Shown in pieces: positions 49,649-58,354 of a stretch of DNA of 64,000 nucleotides (the first letter of the stretch is position 1; each line of letters opens with the position of its first letter). The notes beneath the pieces were generated by a model that was not told the origin of the DNA, ran no database searches, and saw only the letters and a program-made list of their open reading frames with translations. Source of the DNA: Bifidobacterium myosotis (GTDB lineage Bacteria > Actinomycetota > Actinomycetes > Actinomycetales > Bifidobacteriaceae); the NCBI RefSeq assembly GCF_002259745.1, contig NZ_MWWW01000003.1, positions 1-64,000 of the forward strand, given 5' to 3'. The position numbers were made by a program, and so were the translations under genes.

Positions 49649-50785
49649 TCACTTGGTCTGGATGGCGTCGATGGACTTGGTGATCTGGGAGGTCAGGCTG
49701 GACGGCAGCGGAGCGGAGCCGGCGGCGTCCTGAGCGACCTTCTGGCCCTCCTCAGAGGTGATGTAGGTCAGCCAAGCCTTGGCGAACTCAGCGTTCTTGG
49801 TGTCCTTGTAGGCCGGGCAAGCAATGGCGTAGGACACGAGGACGATCGGGTAGGCGCCCTCGGCGGAGGTCTCGTGGTTGATCTTCACGACCACACGGTT
49901 CTCGCCCTTGGCGGACTCGTCGAGCTTGGAGTCCTCGATCACCTTGGAGCCAGCCTCAGCGGAGATCTCGTTGTAGGAGTCGCCGACCTTGACGGCCACG
50001 GTGCCGAGCTTGCCGACCTGGGAGAAGTCGGCGTAGCCGATGGTGCCGTCGGCCTGCTGCACGGTGGAGATCACGCCGGAAGTACCCTTGGCGCCCTGGC
50101 CAACGGAGTTCGGCCAGTTCTCGGACAGGTCGTAGGGCCAAGCGTCCGGAGCAGCATCCTTGAAGTAGGAGACGAAGTTCTGGGTGGTGCCGGACTTATC
50201 GGAGCGGTGCACGACGGTGATGGCGGTCGCCGGCAGCTTGAGGTCCTTGTTCTGGTCCTGGATGGCCGGGTCGTTCCAAGTGGTGATCTTGCCGTCGAAG
50301 ATCTTGGCGATGGTGGCGGCGTCAAGGTTGACGTGCTTGCCGGCGTCGGAGATGCCCTTCAGGTTGAAGACCACGGCGATCGGGGAGATGTAGACCGGCA
50401 CGTCGAAGGCGGCGCCGGAAGCGCACACGGCCTCGGACTTGCTGACCTCGTCATCGGACAGGGCCTTGTCGGAGCCGGCCCAAGCGGTGGCACCGGTCAG
50501 GAAGGTGGACACACCAGCGCCGGAACCGGACGGGTTGTAGGCGATCTTGGCGTCCGGGTTGGTGCCCTGGAAGCCGGCGATCCAAGCCTCAACGGCGGCC
50601 TGCTGGGAGGAGGCGCCGGCACCCTGGAAGTCACCGGAGATCGGAGCGGTCTTGGAAGCGGTGTCAGAGGAGCCGCTGTTGTTGTTGCCGGTGGAGGCGG
50701 TGTTGTCGCCGCAAGCCGCAACGGAAGCAAGCATCACAATGCCGGAGAGAGCGGCAATGGAACGCACAAGAATGTTCTTCTGCAT
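49649..50785 (-). CDS. pstS: Phosphate-binding lipoprotein PstS
   Basis: A 378-residue lipoprotein. The signal peptide ends in the lipobox ASVAACG, so Cys is lipidated and the protein sits on the outer face of the membrane. After a Ser/Asn/Thr linker the mature domain has GAGASSQQAAVEAWIAGFQ, NPSGSGAGVSTFLTG and HRSDKSGTTQNFVSYF, typical PstS phosphate-binding loops. It heads the pstSCAB operon. A GTTCA-type Pho box candidate lies 103-124 bp upstream. Confidence 0.96.
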   Translation of the reverse strand: MQKNILVRSIAALSGIVMLASVAACGDNTASTGNNNSGSSDTASKTAPISGDFQGAGASSQQAAVEAWIAGFQGTNPDAKIAYNPSGSGAGVSTFLTGATAWAGSDKALSDDEVSKSEAVCASGAAFDVPVYISPIAVVFNLKGISDAGKHVNLDAATIAKIFDGKITTWNDPAIQDQNKDLKLPATAITVVHRSDKSGTTQNFVSYFKDAAPDAWPYDLSENWPNSVGQGAKGTSGVISTVQQADGTIGYADFSQVGKLGTVAVKVGDSYNEISAEAGSKVIEDSKLDESAKGENRVVVKINHETSAEGAYPIVLVSYAIACPAYKDTKNAEFAKAWLTYITSEEGQKVAQDAAGSAPLPSSLTSQITKSIDAIQTK

Positions 50786-50887
50786 GATTTCTTTTTCCCT
50801 CTATCAACTAAACACGGGTGGGGAATTCCGCCCGGTCAATTCATGACATCTACTAGCGTATGGGGAAAGCAGGGAACGGGGGAACGA

Positions 50888-50909
50888 AATCAGTAAACAA
50901 AAGATGAAC
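50888..50909 (-). promoter_or_regulatory. Candidate Pho box upstream of pstS
   Basis: On the minus strand GTTCATCTTTT and GTTTACTGATT are adjacent 11-bp direct repeats, the spacing of actinobacterial PhoP boxes. It is 103-124 bp before pstS. Confidence 0.6.
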
Positions 50910-51054
50910 ACTTGCCAATAAATACGGCTACGTCGCCACTACGTAGTTCAAGAGGCCGATATCGGCATGAGGGCGGGGCAGCCGGAAAATCTACGCACGC
51001 GAAGACTACCTGCGCCCCGCCAACCGCCGTCGTCGTTGACGGGCGGTCAGACCT

Positions 51055-51759
51055 CTACTCGGCCGGGGTGTCGATCTTGTAGCCGAGCCCGCGCACGGTG
51101 GTCAGGTACTTCGGATGCGCCGGGTCCTCCTCGATCTTGGAACGCACGCGCTTGACATGCACGTCGAGCGTCTTGGTATCGCCGACGTAATCGGAACCCC
51201 AGATGCGGTCGATGAGCTGGTGACGGGTCATCACGCGCCCCTTGTTCTGCATGAGATACTCGAGCAGCTCGAATTCCTTGAGCGGGAAGAACACCACTTC
51301 CCCGCGCACCGTGACCTGGTGCTGGCCCACCTGCATCGAGATGTCGCCGCACACCAGCGGGATGTCGTCATCCACGGAGCCCGAGGCCTGCGCGGTGGCC
51401 TGATTACGACGCAGCACGGCGCGAATGCGCGCCAGCAGCTCGCGGAACGAATACGGCTTGGTCACATAGTCGTCGGCACCGATCTCAAGCCCAACGACCT
51501 TGTCGATTTCGGCGCTCTTGGCGGTCAACATGATGATCGGCACGCGGCTCTGTTCGCGGATGCGCCTGCACAGCGCGGTCCCGTCGATGCCGGGCAGCAT
51601 CAGGTCAAGCAGCACCAGATCGATGCCGCCTTTGGTAAACAGCTCCAGACCCTCTTCTCCAGTGGCGGCGGCGGACACGTCATACCCCTCGCGAGTGAGC
51701 TGGTACACCAGCGGTTCGCGATAGGATTCCTCGTCTTCGACGATAAGAATGCGCGTCAT
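51055..51759 (-). CDS. OmpR/PhoB-type response regulator, RegX3-like
   Basis: A 234-residue regulator. The receiver domain has RILIVEDEESYREPL, the phospho-acceptor Asp in DLVLLDLMLPGIDG and the switch LTAKSAEIDKV; the C-terminal winged helix has DVHVKRVRSKIEEDPAHPKYL and TVRGLGYKID. The start at 51759 gives the standard N-terminus and has GAAAGG upstream. The kinase gene lies upstream on the same strand, and pstS next downstream in the same orientation, so it is very likely the Pho regulator. Confidence 0.93.
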   Translation of the reverse strand: MTRILIVEDEESYREPLVYQLTREGYDVSAAATGEEGLELFTKGGIDLVLLDLMLPGIDGTALCRRIREQSRVPIIMLTAKSAEIDKVVGLEIGADDYVTKPYSFRELLARIRAVLRRNQATAQASGSVDDDIPLVCGDISMQVGQHQVTVRGEVVFFPLKEFELLEYLMQNKGRVMTRHQLIDRIWGSDYVGDTKTLDVHVKRVRSKIEEDPAHPKYLTTVRGLGYKIDTPAE

Positions 51760-52109
51760 AGTAGCCTTTCTAGGGTATGTTCCCGTGCGCATAGGCACAA
51801 AATTTTCCGACACCATCGTAACCATTCGCTCTCCGTTTCCCTGCTGTTTCATTGAAGTACGTAATTATGTGCTAACGCTACATGCTATACGCTGCCGGCT
51901 CCCGCGACTGTCCGCATACACCCGTCCATATGCATGTTCACCATGCGGGCCGCCGTCGCGCGACGACCTCCCCATCGCCAATCATCGCGCGACCTATCGC
52001 CAGTCGCCACCGGCTCTCGCCAGCGGCTCTCACCACCGGCGCGACGACAATCACCAGCCGCCTTTGCCACCGGCGGCCCTACGCACCTGGCCTATCCGCC
52101 TGATTCCGC
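51760..52109. other. Gap between kinase and response regulator genes
   Basis: The 350 bp contain no gene. The response regulator may have its own promoter here. A run of CGCGACGACC/CGCCACCGG-like words near 51950-52070 is the only repetitive part. Confidence 0.45.
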
Positions 52110-53537
52110 CTATCTGGCCGCACCATGTGCGCGCCCGCTTGCGTCATCGTCATCGGGAGCGGCCGGCATTTCGATGGTGAAGGTCGATCCCTCGCCCTCG
52201 CGGGACCAGACGGAGATCTTACCCCCGTTCTCCTGCACGCAGTGCTTGGTGATGGCCAGTCCCAGACCGGACCCGCCGGTGGCACGGGAACGCGCCGGAT
52301 CGACCCTGTAGAACCGCTCGAACACTCGGTCGAGCGACTTCTCCGGTATGCCGATGCCCTGATCGACCACCCGAATGGTCACGGTGCCGTGGTCCTGCCC
52401 GAGTCCGACCGCCACGGTCGTATGTTCGGGGGAATAATGGATGGCGTTCTCCACCAGATTCTTGATGGCGGTCCGCATGGCCTCGCGATCGGCCATGATC
52501 ACCGGCCCCTGAGGCTCGTCGGGCGCATGGGACTCCGACGCAGTGACGGCGCCACCCTCCCCCGTCGCGGGCACCGCGTTCCCTGCCTCGGCTTCCGAAC
52601 CATTCGACGAGCCTGCCGACGCATCCGGTGTGACGCCATCATCAGACGACGCATCCGGCTCCGGGGCCACGGTCGGCACCGGCTTGCCGTTGACGCTCAG
52701 GCGAATATCCACATGGCGGGCGTCGGCCTGGACCTGGTTCTCGGCGATGGCCGCGCGTGCCACATCCAGTGTGGAGACGCGCTGCACATCCATCACGCCC
52801 TGCGAGCTCTGCGCCTTCTGCAGATCGATGAGGTGATGGACCAGCTCGGTCAGGCGCGTGGATTCCTTGGTGATGCGCCCCGAGAAGTACCGTACGGCAT
52901 CCGGATCGTCGGCGGCGTCGGTGATGGTCTCGGCCAGCAAGGCGATGGCGCCGGCGGGCGTCTTGAGCTCATGGGAGACGTTCGTCACGAAATCGCGGCG
53001 AACGGCCTCGAATCGACGCTGTTCGGAGACGTCGTCGATGAAGATCACGTACAGGTCATCGCCGATGTCACCGATGCGCACACGCAGATACAACGTACTG
53101 GACGGCAGCAGCTTACCGGCCTCGAGTCCTTTGCCGTTGAGCTGCGGGAACGGATTACGGTCGATGGGCAGTTGCACCTCACGCTCGCGTACGCCACCAT
53201 CCGTGGCGGCCTGCGTCAGGATATCCTCGACCTCGCGCGAGTTGAGCCGCCCGGCGGAGACCAACCCGAACGGCACCGAACCAGGACTGGCATACTGGAC
53301 CCGGCCATTGCGATCGGTGACGATCACAGCCTGTGGCATCACCTCGATCAGCCGGCGTTCCGTGGGGCGCACGGGAATATCGTCGCCGAACAGGGACCGC
53401 GCATCCGCATCCTTGGCGGCGGCCTCCTCGGCGACGCGGCGGCCGGTGGCGCGGCCCTTGTTGTACGAGATGACGACAACCCAGATCAGGCACAGCACCA
53501 CGAGCACAGCGATTACGATGATCTTCCAGATTTGCAT
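52110..53537 (-). CDS. Sensor histidine kinase, SenX3/PhoR-like
   Basis: A 475-residue membrane kinase. One N-terminal helix (IIVIAVLVVLCLIWVVVISY), a PAS-like domain (MPQAVIVTDRNGRVQYASPG), an intact H-box RRDFVTNVSHELKTPAGAI (His189), N-box AIKNLVENAIHYSPEHTTV, G1 DQGIGI, F-box VFERFYRVD and G2 GSGLGLAITKH make a functional kinase. A disordered Ser/Asp/Pro-rich insertion of about 65 residues separates the dimerisation domain from the N-box, which is unusual. It presumably phosphorylates the adjacent regulator when phosphate is low. Confidence 0.92.
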   Translation of the reverse strand: MQIWKIIVIAVLVVLCLIWVVVISYNKGRATGRRVAEEAAAKDADARSLFGDDIPVRPTERRLIEVMPQAVIVTDRNGRVQYASPGSVPFGLVSAGRLNSREVEDILTQAATDGGVREREVQLPIDRNPFPQLNGKGLEAGKLLPSSTLYLRVRIGDIGDDLYVIFIDDVSEQRRFEAVRRDFVTNVSHELKTPAGAIALLAETITDAADDPDAVRYFSGRITKESTRLTELVHHLIDLQKAQSSQGVMDVQRVSTLDVARAAIAENQVQADARHVDIRLSVNGKPVPTVAPEPDASSDDGVTPDASAGSSNGSEAEAGNAVPATGEGGAVTASESHAPDEPQGPVIMADREAMRTAIKNLVENAIHYSPEHTTVAVGLGQDHGTVTIRVVDQGIGIPEKSLDRVFERFYRVDPARSRATGGSGLGLAITKHCVQENGGKISVWSREGEGSTFTIEMPAAPDDDDASGRAHGAAR

Positions 53538-53587
53538 GATTCCAGACTAAAACGCCGCATTTGTAGTACACCGGGTGAGCTACGTAA

Positions 53588-53609
53588 GTTCGCCTACTGT
53601 TCATCTGAT
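53588..53609 (+). promoter_or_regulatory. Candidate Pho box upstream of the sensor kinase
   Basis: GTTCGCCTACT and GTTCATCTGAT are adjacent 11-bp direct repeats, 51-72 bp before the kinase start but on the opposite strand. The second unit shares GTTCATCT with the pstS site, which suggests autoregulation. Confidence 0.5.
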
Positions 53610-53738
53610 CTGCGTGCGATCCGCGCCCGATGCGCGTCTGTCGTATGTTCGCCATGCATCCGCGCGCAATGGCTGACTCTACACCTGGCACGCGCCGGAG
53701 CCGGCGAACGAAGCCCACCCATTACCCCTGAACATACG

Positions 53739-53779
53739 ACAGCGCCATTCCCCGTCACCGCGATGGGGAATGGCGCTGT
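53739..53779. terminator. Terminator of the MHS transporter gene
   Basis: ACAGCGCCATTCCCC (53739-53753) and its perfect complement (53765-53779) form a 15-bp stem, 63 nt beyond the transporter stop on the minus strand. Confidence 0.75.
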
Positions 53780-53841
53780 AATAGCCTTACAATCAGATCC
53801 GGCTCATATCGTTCCCGCCATAGCGGGTGAGCCGGGATGAC

Positions 53842-55155
53842 TCACAGCTCGTAGTCCTTGTCCTTGCTTTCCTTGATGAGGAAGAGGGCGAGCAACGCGA
53901 GGGCGGCCATGATGGCCATGTACCAGCCCACGCCGGCCACGCCGAACTTGGAGGAGACCAAGGCCTGGGCGATCGTCGGGGCGAACGCGCCACCGAAGAT
54001 GGCCGCGAGATTGTAGCTCAGACCGGCGCCGGAGTAGCGCACATGCACCGGGAACAGCTCAGGCAGGTACGCGCCGCACGGTCCGAACAGGCCGCCCATG
54101 AGCACGAAGCCCACGCACAGGAAGATCATGATGTGGGACGCGGAATGCACGAGCAGCAACGGCGTAAAGAAGCTGAAGACCAGAGTGCCGGCGGTCACCA
54201 CGAAGAGGACCTTCTTACGACCCACCTTATCGGCGTAGACGCAAGACACCACGATGAAGATGGCGAAGAAGACCACCGAGCACATCTGCATGAGCAGGTA
54301 TTCACTCTGCGTGAAGCCAAGGCCCTTGACGCCATAGGACAGGGACCAGGTGCCGAGCACGTAGAACAGCGTGTAGGTGATGCCCATGGCCACGGTGCCC
54401 AGCAGCACCTCCTTCGTGTAGGGCAGCAGGTCGGTAAGCGGGTGCTTGGACGTGCGCTTCTCCTCGGAGGCCTTGCGGAAGACCGGGGTCTCGGACATGC
54501 GGGCACGCACGTACAGGCCGATGATGACCAGCACGGCGGAGCACAGGAACGGGATACGCCAGCCGAAGGAGATCATCTGCTCCTGGCTCAGGTTGGAGTC
54601 GAGCAGCAGGTTCAGGCCGTAGGCGCAGAAGAAGCCGATCGGGGCGCCGAGGTTCGGGAAGGAGCCGTACAGGGCGCGCTTGTCGGCCGGGGCGTTCTCG
54701 GTGGCGACCAAGGCCGCACCGGACCATTCACCGGCGAGGCCGACGCCCTGGCAGGCGCGGCAGATGCACAGGATGACCACGGCCCACGGGCCGATCTGGT
54801 CATAGCCGGGCAGGCAACCGACCAGGAAGGTGGCGATGCCCATCGTCATCAGCGCGAGGACGAGGGTCTTCTTGCGGCCCATCTTGTCGCCGAAGTGGCC
54901 GAACAGCATCGAACCAAACGGGCGGGCCAGGAAGGAGACGGCGAACGTGACGAACGCCATCAGGGTGGCGAGCGCCGGGTTGGACTTGGCGACGCTCGTG
55001 AAGAAAATCGTGCCGAAGTAGCTGGCGGCGGCGATGGAATAGCAGTAATTATCGTAGAATTCGATGGCCGTGCCGACCATGGAAGCGGCGATGATCTCCG
55101 GGACCGAATCCTTCTTCACCGGCTTTTCTACAGCTACGGATGCGCTGGCAGACAT
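53842..55155 (-). CDS. MFS transporter, metabolite:H+ symporter (MHS) type
   Basis: A 437-residue transporter with twelve helices. MVGTAIEFYDNYCYSIAAASYFG in TM1 and ARPFGSMLFGHFGDKMGRKKTLVLAL (motif A) are typical of the MHS subfamily (ShiA, ProP, KgtP), as is RACQGVGLAGEWSGAALVATENAP in TM4-5. Substrates in this group include shikimate, betaine, proline and dicarboxylates. The nearby DAHP synthase gene hints at an aromatic-pathway acid, but this is only context. GAGGAGAGAAG precedes the ATG. Confidence 0.88.
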   Translation of the reverse strand: MSASASVAVEKPVKKDSVPEIIAASMVGTAIEFYDNYCYSIAAASYFGTIFFTSVAKSNPALATLMAFVTFAVSFLARPFGSMLFGHFGDKMGRKKTLVLALMTMGIATFLVGCLPGYDQIGPWAVVILCICRACQGVGLAGEWSGAALVATENAPADKRALYGSFPNLGAPIGFFCAYGLNLLLDSNLSQEQMISFGWRIPFLCSAVLVIIGLYVRARMSETPVFRKASEEKRTSKHPLTDLLPYTKEVLLGTVAMGITYTLFYVLGTWSLSYGVKGLGFTQSEYLLMQMCSVVFFAIFIVVSCVYADKVGRKKVLFVVTAGTLVFSFFTPLLLVHSASHIMIFLCVGFVLMGGLFGPCGAYLPELFPVHVRYSGAGLSYNLAAIFGGAFAPTIAQALVSSKFGVAGVGWYMAIMAALALLALFLIKESKDKDYEL

Positions 55156-55432
55156 GTGCTTCTCTCCTCATGCCGCAGGGTTTCAGACGCCTCCGTATCG
55201 GATATCGGATATCGAATATCACTATCGGGTATTCCCTGTAAGGGATACGTTCAGGCGAACCCTGCTCATAAAAACTCATGAGCACAGCGACGGACATGTG
55301 GAGGAGGACTGGAACGGCTTGTGGCCACAGCGACGAACCCCCACACATCGCTGTGCTGATTGATGAGTATGGCGCAGCGATGAGCAGGGGTGACCAAAAC
55401 GCTCATATAGTGGACAACCGGTCTTACGAGCG

Positions 55433-56146
55433 CTACAGGCGCTTGACGATATCCACGGCGAGACGTGCGGCGGTGTCGGCGTATTCGGAGATGTCGAACT
55501 CCTTGAACACCTCGTAGTCGGTGTCCGCATTGTCCGACAGGGCGCGAATCACCAAGGCCGGCACATCGTTGCGCGCCGCGACCTGCGCCACGGCGGCGCC
55601 TTCCATCTCCACGGCGTCCGCACCGGTCAGCCGGATGACCTCCTCCACCTTGGTGGGGGTGTCCACAAAATAGTTGCCCGAGGCGATGATGCCGGTGATA
55701 TGCGTGATGCCGGCATCGGCGAGCGCCTTATCGGCCACTTCGAGCAGATGGTCGTCGGAGTGGAATTCGGTGACCGGAACCTCGGTGGTGCCGGGCTTCC
55801 ACTGGCCCACCAGACGCATATCAGTGTCCAGATACCGCAACGTACCGCCGAGCACCACATCGTTGATGTGCAGATGGGTGTTGAGATTGCCCGCGATACC
55901 GGAGAAGATCACGGCGTCCGGGGCGAACTCGCTGATGAGCAGCTGCGTGGTGGCCGCCGCGTTCACCAGGCCCATGCCGCCCACGGTGGCGACCACCTTG
56001 ATGACGTCTGAGCCGAAGGAATACACGGTGCCGGACACGATGTCCAGACTGCCTTTGGCGGTGTGGGTCACATGCGTCAGGGATTTGGCGATAAGCGCCA
56101 CCTCCTCATCCAGCGCGCCGATGATGGCCACGGTCTTCATACCCAT
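55433..56146 (-). CDS. mtnN: 5'-methylthioadenosine/S-adenosylhomocysteine nucleosidase
   Basis: A 237-residue nucleosidase of the PNP/UDP family. KTVAIIGALDEEVALIAKSL opens it, then VVATVGGMGLVNAAATTQLLI, FSGIAGNLN and the substrate-binding ADAVEMEGAAVAQVAARNDVPALVIRALSDNAD with the conserved M-E-x-E/EMEGAA and SD-x-A/SDNAD motifs. It removes adenine from SAH and MTA and supplies S-ribosylhomocysteine for LuxS. I start at 56146 with AAAGGAA upstream; the frame to 56320 overlaps the DAHP synthase gene. Confidence 0.92.
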   Translation of the reverse strand: MGMKTVAIIGALDEEVALIAKSLTHVTHTAKGSLDIVSGTVYSFGSDVIKVVATVGGMGLVNAAATTQLLISEFAPDAVIFSGIAGNLNTHLHINDVVLGGTLRYLDTDMRLVGQWKPGTTEVPVTEFHSDDHLLEVADKALADAGITHITGIIASGNYFVDTPTKVEEVIRLTGADAVEMEGAAVAQVAARNDVPALVIRALSDNADTDYEVFKEFDISEYADTAARLAVDIVKRL

Positions 56147-56244
56147 GTTGTTCCTTTCCTGTCGGTCGTTATCAAGTCGATGTGTTTCGGGAAGCGTCCG
56201 TTCCCAGCCGCGGGACGCGGTCGTCGCGGCGGCACGTCCGGCCT

Positions 56245-57447
56245 TCAGCGCCAGCGTCGGGTGGCCACGGCCTCGGCCAGCTCGCGGAGCAGCGCCTCGG
56301 TGTCCGGCCAGGAAATGCACCGGTCGGTGATCGATTTGCCGTACACGAGCTGATCGAGCGGCGCCGCCGGCTGGTTGCCGCCTTCGATGAAACTCTCCAT
56401 CATCACGCCGGTGATGCCCCGCTCCCCCTGCGCGATGCGGTGGGCGATCTCCCGCACCACCTCGGCCTGACGATGCTCGTCCTTGCCCGAGTTACCGTGG
56501 GAGCAATCCACGATAAGGCCATGCGCCGCCGCCGAATCGGCCGGCATGAGCGAACGGATGGTCTCCAATGCATCGGCGATGGAATCGGCATCATAATTTG
56601 GCCCATGGTTCGAGCCACGCAGCACCACATGGCAATCGGGGTTGCCGAGCGTCTTGACCACAGCGGCACGACCCATATGGTCGATGCCGAAGAACGTGTG
56701 CTGCTGGGCTGCGGCGAAGCAGGAATCAGTCGGCGCCTTGATGGACCCGTCGGTCGCGTTCTTGAATCCGATGGGCATGGACAGGCCGGAGGCGAGCTGG
56801 CGATGCACCTGGGATTCCGTATTGCGCGCGCCGATCGCACCCCAGCTCACGGCGTCCGCGATGAACTGCGGACTGGTCGGCTCAAGAAATTCGGTGGCCG
56901 CGGCGAGGCCGGTGCCCAGCACGTCGAGCAGGGTCTTGCGGGCCAGCAGCAGACCTTTCTTGATGTTGCACGAACCATCGATGTCCGGGTCGTTGATGAG
57001 TCCCTTCCAGCCCACCGTGGTGCGCGGCTTCTCGAAATACACGCGCATGATGATGAGAAGCTGTTCGTCCAGCTCATCCTTCAGTTTGGCCAAACGGCGG
57101 GCGTAGTCGAGCGCGGCCTTCGGGTCATGCACCGAGCAGGGCCCCACGATGACGAGCAACCGGTCGTCCTGGCCGTAGAGGCAGGCGCGAATCTCGTCGC
57201 GCGAATAGGCGACGATCTCCTGGGCTTGCGGGCTCAACGGCTGATTAGCCAGCACCTGCGCCGGGGTGGGCAGCACCTCGAATTCGAGGACGCGACGGTT
57301 GACGATACGGCTGATGCCGACCTGATCCTCCCAACGCGGCACATCGGTGACCACCAGCGGGTTCTTGCCCTCGTCCATCGCCTGACGGATGGCTCTCAGA
57401 TCCTCGGGGCGGTTCAGCTGATGCGCATGATCGTCCTGTTGTTGCAT
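56245..57447 (-). CDS. 3-deoxy-7-phosphoheptulonate (DAHP) synthase, type I
   Basis: A 400-residue enzyme that condenses PEP and erythrose-4-phosphate at the start of the shikimate pathway. LLVIVGPCSVHDPKAALDYARRLAKL, MRVYFEKPRTTVGWKGLINDP, GARNTESQVHRQLASGLSMPIGFKN and VLRGSNHGPNYD are the family's active-site blocks. The N-terminal 50 residues are typical of the regulated AroFGH class. AAGGAGA precedes the ATG. I cannot tell which amino acid inhibits it. mtnN follows on the same strand after 98 bp. Confidence 0.94.
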   Translation of the reverse strand: MQQQDDHAHQLNRPEDLRAIRQAMDEGKNPLVVTDVPRWEDQVGISRIVNRRVLEFEVLPTPAQVLANQPLSPQAQEIVAYSRDEIRACLYGQDDRLLVIVGPCSVHDPKAALDYARRLAKLKDELDEQLLIIMRVYFEKPRTTVGWKGLINDPDIDGSCNIKKGLLLARKTLLDVLGTGLAAATEFLEPTSPQFIADAVSWGAIGARNTESQVHRQLASGLSMPIGFKNATDGSIKAPTDSCFAAAQQHTFFGIDHMGRAAVVKTLGNPDCHVVLRGSNHGPNYDADSIADALETIRSLMPADSAAAHGLIVDCSHGNSGKDEHRQAEVVREIAHRIAQGERGITGVMMESFIEGGNQPAAPLDQLVYGKSITDRCISWPDTEALLRELAEAVATRRWR

Positions 57448-57664
57448 AACGGTGTTCTCTCCTTGAAACTTACTGCTCCCAAGGATAGGTGCAATGGGTG
57501 ACGCTGCGGCAGAGACGATGCAGCAGCGATGGCCGCAGCGCTATTCTCCCCATAATCGCCGCCACCGGTGTCGCAGTCGCACCGCGGCAGCGCCACATCC
57601 GTCCCCACGGCAAAGCCACACCTGCCCCGCAGCCGAACAGCCACAGCTACAGTCGTGCACAGCA

Positions 57665-57931
57665 ACACTACAGCAACCGGACCACAGTCGTACGCGGCGG
57701 TACCACAGCAGTACCACAGCAGTACCACCACTTGGCTGCCCCAAGACCCACGCCGGACCACGGCCACACACATACCACAGCAATACCCGCGGTTGCGCCA
57801 CGGAAAACCCAGCCGCATCGCGGCAACGCCACAGCCACATCACGGAAAGCCCCGCAGCCGCACCTCCACAGCCACAGCCGTGCGCGGCGACACTACAGCA
57901 ACCGGACCACAGTCGTACGCGGCAGTACCAC
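57665..57931. repeat. 42-bp direct repeats in a CCACAG-rich stretch
   Basis: The two copies share ACACTACAGCAACCGGACC and on to ACGCGGC(G/A)GTACCAC, 225 bp apart. Shorter CAGTACCACAG units follow the first copy at 57708-57732 and recur near 57984. Confidence 0.8.
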
Positions 57932-58030
57932 TGTGCGGCAGCACCAACAACAGCCATGGTCCTGCCGCACCAGCAGTCGCACCACAGCAGTACCACAGCA
58001 GCCGCACCCCTGCCGTACTTCTTTCCGCGA

Positions 58031-58194
58031 TACATTGTCGGGAAAATAACCATACGTTCGCGACAAAGTCTCACTGACCGCCACTCAGTGGTACATTGTC
58101 GCGAGAATCGGTCTATTTTCGCGACAATGTACCACTAAGGCAGTGTCAGTGAGACTTTGTCACGAAATCCCTCGTTTTTTCGCGACAATGTACC
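58031..58194. repeat. Three tandem hairpins, 61-bp period, palindromic overall
   Basis: TTGTC cores lie at 58035, 58096 and 58157. The central hairpin has 21-bp arms with one mismatch (58087-58107 and 58116-58136; core GTACATTGTCGCGA). The right arm of the first hairpin (TCGCGACAAAGTCTCACTGA) is the complement of the left arm of the third, so the whole array is a nested palindrome around 58111. Confidence 0.9.
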
Positions 58195-58354
58195 GCTCCT
58201 GCAGGGCTGCACACACGACGAGAGACATAATACGGCGCATCGGTGCCACACCGTGTATCACCAAGCACGGCGACAACGCCCGAAACCCTCTGCCCAACCA
58301 TACCGACGTCACATTGAGCCCATAACGGCACACATAGCACAAACGAAACAGAGG

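Larger units (their letters stand above)
57448..58354. other. 907-bp intergenic region upstream of the DAHP synthase gene
   Basis: No credible gene. 57600-57990 is full of CCACAG and CAGTACCAC words and contains a 42-bp direct repeat (57665-57706 and 57890-57931, one mismatch). 58031-58194 is a three-hairpin array. Long frames run through it, but their Cys/Trp/Arg-rich composition is that of translated repeats. From 58195 to 58354 I see nothing. Confidence 0.7.

Noticed and set aside
57541..58074. Minus-strand 177-residue frame
   Set aside because: Cys/Trp/Arg/Gly-rich composition comes from the CCACAG repeats and hairpin array; no domain, and frames in other phases look alike.
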